Shown: in pieces, positions 58,059 through 64,000 of the stretch
How the letters are laid out: each line of letters begins with the position of its first letter
Position numbering within the stretch: position 1 is the first letter of the stretch
Origin: Sipunculus nudus
Taxonomy: Eukaryota; Annelida; Sipuncula; Golfingiida; Sipunculidae
Reading direction: 5' to 3'
Assembly: GCA_026874595.1 (NCBI GenBank)
Contig: CM049314.1
Location: 50,823,812 to 50,887,811 of the forward strand
Length of the DNA stretch: 64,000 nt
The notes under the pieces: generated by a model
Database searches by the model: none
Told to the model about the DNA's origin: nothing
Seen by the model: only the letters and a program-made list of their open reading frames with translations
Translations under genes and position numbers: made by a program

Positions 58059-58738
58059 AACAAGGGACCTGTGGTCCCAGAGCTCAGCTGAAACTGACTG
58101 TGAGAATAGTGGCATAATTTCCAAGTGATTGTGTTGACTGTGCACTTTCATGGACTACATGAAAGTTGTGGGAGACTCATAATCACATATTTGTGAAAGT
58201 TTCAGTATTTCTACTAAGTGATTGGAATATGCATGTAAAAATACCCAGAGAACTTATAAAACCCTGTAAAGTATAGAATACTGGACATGGACCAAAATAT
58301 AATAATAAACATTAATTCATTAGCTGGAGTAAATTGCTGTAATAAATCAAATGAGCATAAACTAAATTTGACAAGCATGTTAAAACAAGCAAATTAGGTA
58401 TAAATTGCATTTGCACTGTGTAATAAATGACACTTTTGGCCTCGAATCCATATCTGGACATGTGTCCTGCATCACTTAAACTGTTGATATTGCAGCTTTA
58501 GCAGGTCCACCACCCTATTTGTCACAACAGGTCACAAGCTGCTTTGTTTACCTTTTTGAATGCTCCATTGCGTAAGTTACTCATTATATAAATATATCCT
58601 TATTCATAGCACCCTTCAGTGATGAAAACGTCTTCCACAGATAACGGACGACTGTCACTCAGATTTATATTTAACATCTTAGTCACCCTTGGTGTATACC
58701 TTATTCACTGAAGACATCAAATCTGAGTTTGTTCACAA
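58059..58738 (+). mobile_element. A-family head fragment A8
   Basis: GAACAAGGGACCTGTGGTCCCAGAGCTCAGCTGA at 58059-58093 is a head with the alternative palindrome GGGACC-TGT-GGTCCC. This preserves the inverted-pair shape with a different sequence. No tail is seen before A9 begins. Confidence 0.5.
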
Positions 58739-58741
58739 AAC

Positions 58742-59622
58742 TTGGGACCCATGGGTCTTGATGCTCAGCTCAATTTGTCTATAAAAATATGATTATGAGC
58801 TTCTCAAAATATGGGTCCCATATATATATAGATAACTGTGATCAGTTTGAAGCCAACCTGTCTACCCATACTTGAGTTATCATTCATAAACTAACATATG
58901 AATGGATGAGTTCTGTGACCTTGAACTTTTACCTAGAGACCTGAAAATCAAGAGAAAACTTCCCCTATTGGCAAGTTTGAAATGGAAAGTTTGGCTCAAA
59001 ATACACCCACAATCTTAAGTGTGGGTCATGTGACCTTGACCTCATGCGTTAGAGGTGGGTGAACTATAGGTCAAATTTGAAATCCATATCCAAACTGGAG
59101 TTATCACCAGGAAACAAATTTGACAGACATACAGAAAGATGAACAGATGGACGGACAGGGTGATTAATATAGGGCATCTCCTTTTTCAAGCGGGGCCCTA
59201 ATAAATACAAAAGGACACAGTTGAAACCACAGTTGCAAATCTGATAGTATCAACATAATTTGGCATTCTGAAAATAAAGGAAGAAATGCATTAAAAAATA
59301 CAGGTGGCACCATCAATCTTAGGAACTGAAGAAACATTCCATGACCAATAAGCATGCAAAGAATCATGGAGATCAATGCATTAGTTATTCAGAAACTGGA
59401 GCTTTTGTATCAAATTTTTCATTATTCTGGGGGGTATGTAAGAGTCCCATAGCTCAAAGGATATGGGTAACAGAGATCTAATTTCAGGTTTCTATGGAGA
59501 TTTTTCATGGACCTCCCTGGATGTCAAATATAAGATTGTAGGTCCAGCAGTTACGATTTGTGCCTTGTTAACGGACGGACAAAGAGTGTTTGCTATAGTT
59601 CAGATGACTTTTAGTCAGCTGC
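58742..59622 (+). mobile_element. Compact non-autonomous element A9
   Basis: Head TTGGGACCCATGGGTC-TTGATGCTCAGCTCA (58742-58771), a body matching A6 in reverse, GACGGACAGGG (59150-59160), then one 340-bp unit (59306-59622) like the array of A1. It ends TAGTTCAGATGACTTTTAGTCAGCTG. At 880 bp it shows what an element looks like with a single internal unit, so the number of units varies between copies. Confidence 0.6.
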
Positions 59623-60313
59623 GTCAGTATGAGATGAAAGGGTCAACGGACAGTCTGTAGGAAATATTCACCAATACAGATCACCTGGAAATTTCCGTTT
59701 ATTCCAGTGAAACCTTCACACTATAGACTCGGAACATCCAGCATTAATGCCGGTCAAACCAAAATACGAACCTTAAACCCCAACCCTTGGTGCATGCTGG
59801 AGTCCTATTGGCCAATCATCAATGTAGAGGGATTTCCATACTTTACGGTAAGCCGTAAATACACCACCCAATCTATGCCATACTGGCGCTATCCTTCTTT
59901 CTTTCCCCTTTGCCTCATTCTGTTATATAATTGTTTACGTATAAACGAGAACAAAACAAGAAAGCAACGCCCTTATAGAAATGGCGTATTCTGAGGGTAT
60001 CTGAACAATGGAACAATTGTATATGGAAACTACAGCCTAACTTAAGGGGAAGTGCAATTACGACCGTTAAAGATCCAGAAAATCATACACGAAAGTGTCA
60101 TACAGAGTTACTAGCATTAAAGCCTACATATGATGCATGCACTAGCTACTTACGTAAAATCACACATGATGGAACTACTGTAAAATATAGGTGTAGGTCA
60201 AATACAGAATCATGGAGATAGTTTGCACTTGAGAAAAGGGACGACTATAACATCATATGGCCGACACCAACAATGAAACAAAAACAGCAATGTAAAATAA
60301 CTAGAAAATAACC
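59623..60313. other. Probable 3' untranslated or LTR sequence of the next retroelement
   Basis: Nothing coding is seen. It lies downstream of the pol stop at 60314 (minus), where a 3' LTR would be expected, but with one copy only and no polypurine tract I can point to, limits cannot be set. The A9 hairpin is cut at 59622, which may be the insertion edge. Confidence 0.35.
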
Positions 60314-60916
60314 CTACGTCAGCACATAGTCCTTAAGTCGAACATTAAGAGTTCGTTTTCTGTTTGGTCGTCTGGGTTCCTCTCCCTGCGGCGTGTCACA
60401 GCACTCCGGCTGTAGGTCTGTTGAAGCAGAGCTGACACTAGGATGAAGCACAGACGGGGCAGTTGCATCGCTGGGCATAGACAGCTCAACTGGAATATTA
60501 GGCGGGTTCGATGGAGGTAGAGCGGCAACGTCCTGAGGTACAGGTAAACTACCGGGCTGAGCCATAGAGATAGTGGGTTCCGTGTCGGCTGACAAATGAG
60601 GAGATAACAATGGGACCATCAGGTCCTCCTCAACAGAGTCATCCACAGAGTATGACCGCAAATTTGACGTACACTCGGAGGATGTGGTGGGAACTGTAAA
60701 GCACTCGGTACGCTTTACGCGGTAAGACATATTGCGCAGCTGTGACCCTGTAAACTTTTGTATATTGCACCATGGTCCGCCAATGCTGGTAACCAAGTAG
60801 CGATCCCTAGCTTTCGATTTATTCCTGTCACCATGTAAGTAAACTAAATCCCCAATCTTGGCGTCTGACTCGTCTATAACTAGCAAGGGGAGCCTTGCTT
60901 CGTTCACTGTGGGCAT
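60314..60916 (-). CDS. Integrase C-terminal domain and proline-rich tail (divergent element)
   Basis: 200 residues. An SH3-like C-terminal integrase module (KIGDLVYLHGDRNKSKARD, then GSQLRNMSYRVKR, about 21-70) is followed by a low-complexity Ser/Pro-rich tail with acidic patches and a basic end (PNRKRTLNVRLKDY). It follows the previous block after a frameshift; the apparent ATG start is not a real gene start. Confidence 0.75.
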   Translation of the reverse strand: MPTVNEARLPLLVIDESDAKIGDLVYLHGDRNKSKARDRYLVTSIGGPWCNIQKFTGSQLRNMSYRVKRTECFTVPTTSSECTSNLRSYSVDDSVEEDLMVPLLSPHLSADTEPTISMAQPGSLPVPQDVAALPPSNPPNIPVELSMPSDATAPSVLHPSVSSASTDLQPECCDTPQGEEPRRPNRKRTLNVRLKDYVLT

Positions 60917-61508
60917 GGTTACCGGAACGGAGCTGATGTTGTGCTAGTATGACATCCTGGTCGGTGAAAGGAAGCTGCGCATTGGTAAACATATCTCGTT
61001 GGGTGAACATCTCTCGCGCCGATAGACCACGGGCCCTGATTCTGGAATTGAGACGTGATGTTGCTATAGCTAAGGTCATGGACGAGACTGGTCCGCCAGA
61101 CGGGTCCTCTCGTAACAATTCCCCTTCGAGTTCCTCGATAGCTTTCTCGGCAACAGGGTTCTTATTACTGTTTTTTGTTCGGCCTAGCTCAATACACAAA
61201 TGGTGTTTTTCTAAGAGCTTGTCGCGTTGGATTGCCTGGAACCCCGGACCTGGGTCAGTGCGAATGGTGGCATATGGACCATCAAGTGGAATCATACCGA
61301 CACAAAGCTGGATAATGGCATCTCGTAGCGTATTCCCACGTTCATCCTGGAGAATGCAAGCATTTGTAAACGAGGTAACGCACTCACGCACAACCAGAAT
61401 AAACTGTCTGGACCGACGCATCACATCTGCGGCAAGTGATACGCCCACAGCAGCTGGAGGGTCATTTGTACTCTGCTCTACTCTGGCCTTATGTGCCAAC
61501 TGCAACAC
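60828..61508 (-). CDS. Integrase catalytic core (divergent element)
   Basis: 226 residues. The DDE triad is visible at D28 (LAADVM), D85 (IRTDPGPGF) and E121 (NPVAEKAIEELE), with the normal 35-residue gap between the last two. The segment just upstream, after the TAG at 61580-61578, holds the second half of the zinc finger, where the expected first cysteine of the CxxC pair appears to be lost (SHQCAV). The last ~30 residues are out of the pol frame. Confidence 0.85.
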   Translation of the reverse strand: MLQLAHKARVEQSTNDPPAAVGVSLAADVMRRSRQFILVVRECVTSFTNACILQDERGNTLRDAIIQLCVGMIPLDGPYATIRTDPGPGFQAIQRDKLLEKHHLCIELGRTKNSNKNPVAEKAIEELEGELLREDPSGGPVSSMTLAIATSRLNSRIRARGLSAREMFTQRDMFTNAQLPFTDQDVILAQHQLRSGNHAHSERSKAPLASYRRVRRQDWGFSLLTW

Positions 61509-61577
61509 GGCACACTGGTGGCTACTCTGTGACGTGGCGCGTACAGACTTCTCGAGATCTAAGGCATAAAAGTATCT

Positions 61578-62498
61578 CTACATCATCACTCTCAATTGGT
61601 TGGAGGAAGGATGGTCAAGCCTGATATGTAAGGCCATAGCTAGGCCATTTAAGACTGCCCTTGGGACTATAACACGTTCACGCGTAGGGCCTAAAGGCTC
61701 ATGCTGAACAACTACCAACAGGCCATCCTTTGCAATAGTGGCGACACGCAGATATCTTTTGACGTCGCCCTGGTGAGTGAGTTTTTTAGAAGGCCTAGTG
61801 CCTTGAACTAAATGGGCGTGAACTCGTCTAAGATCAGCGCACTCCACCTGTATATTAGCCCAGGTCTTTCTATTTGTAAAAGGGAGCTTAGCGACGTTGT
61901 TCATAACATCATCACATGTCACTTTACGAACAACCGACTCCTCTAGCTCACACACAAAACCGCATATTTGGCATTTTTCTTCTTGACACTCTGGCGCATT
62001 TCTGCTGGCAAAATCAGAGGGGATGTTGGCAGTTCCTGATAAGTGTCGGATGGAAACCTGATAACGGCTGGCTGTAGACAAAAATGTCGAAACACGAGGG
62101 CTGCTCGAAAACTCACCGCGGCAGAGCTTACTGAACGCTTCAACACATGGCTTACTGTCAGTGAGAACGCACGTTTTATGCCTTGACTGGATAATGTAAG
62201 GACTGAAGTGCTTGATGGCCGCTGCTATGCCAAGTGCCTCGAGCTCGCAAGGCAGCCAGGTGACTTGGTGCTTGCGTAACTTAGCGCTGAAATGGCCTGC
62301 CACTCGTGGTTTGCCATTGCGCGTGATGTACAAAGTAGCTCCTATGCCCCTGGGACGGGTAGCAGCGTCGGTAACTACCCAGAGCTGGTCATCCGGATGA
62401 GGCAAAGCAATTGATGCGCTCCGCGACAAGGCCCTCTGTGCCTTAGTAAAACTAGACCTAAGCTCATCAGACCACAATATTTGTTCTTTAGATTCCAT
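61578..62498 (-). CDS. RNase H and integrase N-terminal arm (divergent element)
   Basis: 306 residues. RNase H acids: D44 (VVTDAATRP), E85/E87 (CELEAL), D114 ([11 protein letters not shown]), D162 (PSDFASR). From about residue 170 comes a linker with CQICGFVCE, then the integrase arm with [12 protein letters not shown] and the first zinc-finger histidines (HIRLDH). It is in frame with the RT block across a TAG stop; ten codons lie between that stop and the first ATG. Confidence 0.88.
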   Translation of the reverse strand: MESKEQILWSDELRSSFTKAQRALSRSASIALPHPDDQLWVVTDAATRPRGIGATLYITRNGKPRVAGHFSAKLRKHQVTWLPCELEALGIAAAIKHFSPYIIQSRHKTCVLTDSKPCVEAFSKLCRGEFSSSPRVSTFLSTASRYQVSIRHLSGTANIPSDFASRNAPECQEEKCQICGFVCELEESVVRKVTCDDVMNNVAKLPFTNRKTWANIQVECADLRRVHAHLVQGTRPSKKLTHQGDVKRYLRVATIAKDGLLVVVQHEPLGPTRERVIVPRAVLNGLAMALHIRLDHPSSNQLRVMM

Positions 62499-62528
62499 AC
62501 CTGCTATGGCGTCCTCTAACGGGGCTAA

Positions 62529-63998
62529 CTACTGTGCGCACTGTGGTAATACCCTTGCAAGCACTTTGTATGCACCAATAAACGAGCGAAGACCCTTAAC
62601 TGTCCCGGGTATAGAGCATGTGGAGAGTGTGACAAGGCGGTGCGGGCTAGCTGATATATTTCCCTGTTGCCAGATCGAGCCAAGAATAACCGCAGATTGA
62701 GGCGCAATAACTGTCTTCGACGGAGAAAGTGTCAGATTGTTCGAGGCTAATGCAGCCAAGACTCGACTCCAGTTATTCAAGAGATCGGATGGGGTGTCGC
62801 CACCAATATACATGTCGTCTGCAATCTTAGTAACTACCCCTTCCACCAGAAGGTCGCCTAGGACACGGCACATAAGTTCCCCCAGTGCGGTCTCCGAACC
62901 GGGCATCCCCATTGCACATCTGCGGTACACTCTGATGCCACGAAAAGGAGTGGCAACGCCACAGTATTTCATTGACTGTTTCGCGAGTGGTATTTGATAA
63001 AATGCACTTTTCAAGTCAGTCAGAATTATGTATTTCCACCGTCCTATATTACGAAGTGTACTATCCATATCAGGAAGAAGCGATGGTTGTGGCTTGCAGT
63101 ATCTACCAACATCTGCGAATGCGGTGACTAGCCGTGAGCCCCCACTAGGCTTCTTGACTAGGAATGAGGGGTTAACATATTCAACAAATATACCTATTGC
63201 CTCGGGGACTGCAAAAACTCCCGCCGCTTCCAATGCGTCAAACTGGTCCTGGAGTTCTAGCAGTCTATCGCGTGAATACTGTGGGACCCGTCCCTTCCTC
63301 TGAGGCGGCTCCACAGGCCCCATATTCACGACAGCCTCAAATGGACCGGATGCGCCATTGTAACACCTTATGTTTGGATCAAAAACAGAATCAAAGTCTC
63401 TATGTTTGTTAATGAAAGCCGACCTGATTGCTTCGGGCAAGATGTTGTGGGGGTCAACCTGAATATGTTTTGAAAACAAGTCACTGGAGCAAGAGGTCTG
63501 GTGCTTGTGTGGTGCCTTTAGAGCGTCAGGGGCCTCATAAGGCCTTTCATCTGTATCGCTGGCAAGGTCCACAGACAAAGCCCGCACTTGGCACACATGA
63601 TCATTTTTTCTCACAAGTATGGGTGCCCCAGTTAGGTTTGGAATGCGAAGTTTGTGACCCACGCTTCGGACAACCTCTGGAGATGGCCACGGCTCACAGC
63701 CATGAAATGTCTTGGAAGCACAGTCATAGCGGGGCCCTAGAGCCAAATATTTGTCGTCGCACCCAATGTTGGGCGGGATGTCCATTTCAAGGAACTCTCC
63801 TGGCCAAACGGTTGTGTTGGCGGGTGGTGCGCGTAATACTTGTGCCCGCCGAATGGAATGCAATTCCTTAATACCGGACCTTTGAGCATATTCATAGACT
63901 GTTCCATCACTGAATATTACCTGATGCTTCGCTGGTCTTACGGCGATATCATTCTGCTCCATAAAGGGTACCCAAGCAAGGATATCAACATCTAACTG
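62529..63998 (-). CDS. Protease end and reverse transcriptase with ADD motif (divergent element)
   Basis: The open frame extends past the ATG at 63962 to the window edge, reading VDILAWVPFMEQNDIAV, the typical tail of a retropepsin-like protease. RT begins near residue 215. Motif A is LTDLKSAFYQI (D316), the motif B region is CAMGMPGSE (about 349-357), and motif C is KIADDMYIGG (A381, D382, D383). In most retroelement RTs the first residues are Y and V, I, L or M, so alanine before DD is unusual. Both catalytic aspartates remain. The frame ends at TAG 62531-62529. Confidence 0.88.
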   Translation of the reverse strand, partial: QLDVDILAWVPFMEQNDIAVRPAKHQVIFSDGTVYEYAQRSGIKELHSIRRAQVLRAPPANTTVWPGEFLEMDIPPNIGCDDKYLALGPRYDCASKTFHGCEPWPSPEVVRSVGHKLRIPNLTGAPILVRKNDHVCQVRALSVDLASDTDERPYEAPDALKAPHKHQTSCSSDLFSKHIQVDPHNILPEAIRSAFINKHRDFDSVFDPNIRCYNGASGPFEAVVNMGPVEPPQRKGRVPQYSRDRLLELQDQFDALEAAGVFAVPEAIGIFVEYVNPSFLVKKPSGGSRLVTAFADVGRYCKPQPSLLPDMDSTLRNIGRWKYIILTDLKSAFYQIPLAKQSMKYCGVATPFRGIRVYRRCAMGMPGSETALGELMCRVLGDLLVEGVVTKIADDMYIGGDTPSDLLNNWSRVLAALASNNLTLSPSKTVIAPQSAVILGSIWQQGNISASPHRLVTLSTCSIPGTVKGLRSFIGAYKVLARVLPQCAQ

Positions 63999-64000
63999 GC

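Larger units (their letters stand above)
60314..64000 (-). mobile_element. LTR-type retroelement with divergent (ADD) reverse transcriptase, right end off the window
   Basis: One pol frame order: protease end, RT, RNase H, integrase, C-terminal tail. The frame is interrupted by TAG at 62531-62529, TAG at 61580-61578 and a frameshift near 60900. The reading frame is the same on both sides of each TAG. Integrase after RNase H is the normal Ty3 order, unlike the Gmr1-like element at 8310. The clade is not assigned; RT motif C is IADD. GC content is clearly higher than the surroundings, suggesting a different codon bias or recent arrival. Confidence 0.85.

Noticed and set aside
59623-60313. Complete LTR for the element at 60314-64000
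   Set aside because: Only one copy would be in the window and no TG...CA limits next to a polypurine tract could be found.
60949-61569. 206-residue plus-strand open frame
   Set aside because: Antisense of the integrase core; no family motifs, and GC-rich coding DNA often leaves antisense frames open.

Overview
This looks like a window of an AT-rich animal genome with almost no ordinary host genes. A bivalve mollusc is the most likely source. That is an inference from the mix of repeats: Ty3-like elements, non-autonomous elements with internal tandem arrays, a Tx1/L1-type LINE, and GACGGACGGACGAC linkers. No marker gene fixes the species. Nearly every recognisable protein belongs to a mobile element. 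The only host-like coding sequences are a broken DUF229-family gene (26204-27960, minus) and a possible last exon (57803-57901, minus).

Layout. 66-1247 is a 234-bp satellite. 1252-1646 is a dispersed repeat with an inverted partner at 31676-32067. 2764-3564 is a hAT-type non-autonomous transposon with an 8-bp target duplication. 3998-7412 and 7415-16431 are two elements of a structured non-autonomous class: a 5' head of ACAAGG plus a short palindrome, internal tandem arrays carrying the palindrome GGTGGCGCCACC, a GACGGAC linker, and a 3' end that is the inverse of the head. The second of these is split by a 6.4-kb LTR retrotransposon (8310-14720, minus). Its gene order is Gag-PR-IN-RT-RNaseH, the unusual order of the Gmr1-like group. 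More elements of the same non-autonomous class fill 16856-20905, 25030-26196, 28556-31457 (minus), 33300-36173 (minus) and 55428-59622.

The DUF229 pseudogene is followed by the tail of another Ty3-like element with its polypurine tract and 3' LTR (27928-28543). At 37031-42284 a degenerate Ty3-like pol fragment, each copy carrying a tRNA-derived SINE, is duplicated in tandem. Only the first copy carries a Tigger/pogo-like insertion, so filled and empty sites lie side by side. 42285-53207 is a giant inverted repeat: two nearly identical LINE copies point away from each other around a fold-back element (46843-48418). The right end (60314-64000, minus) is a further LTR-type retroelement whose reverse transcriptase has ADD where YxDD is usual. 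It runs off the window.

The window is a record of nested insertion. The Gmr1-like element lies in a tandem array, the pogo-like element in a duplicated Ty3 fragment, and the fold-back element at a palindrome centre. No CRISPR array, rRNA or true tRNA was seen. The non-autonomous elements would need a partner in trans, and none is visible here.
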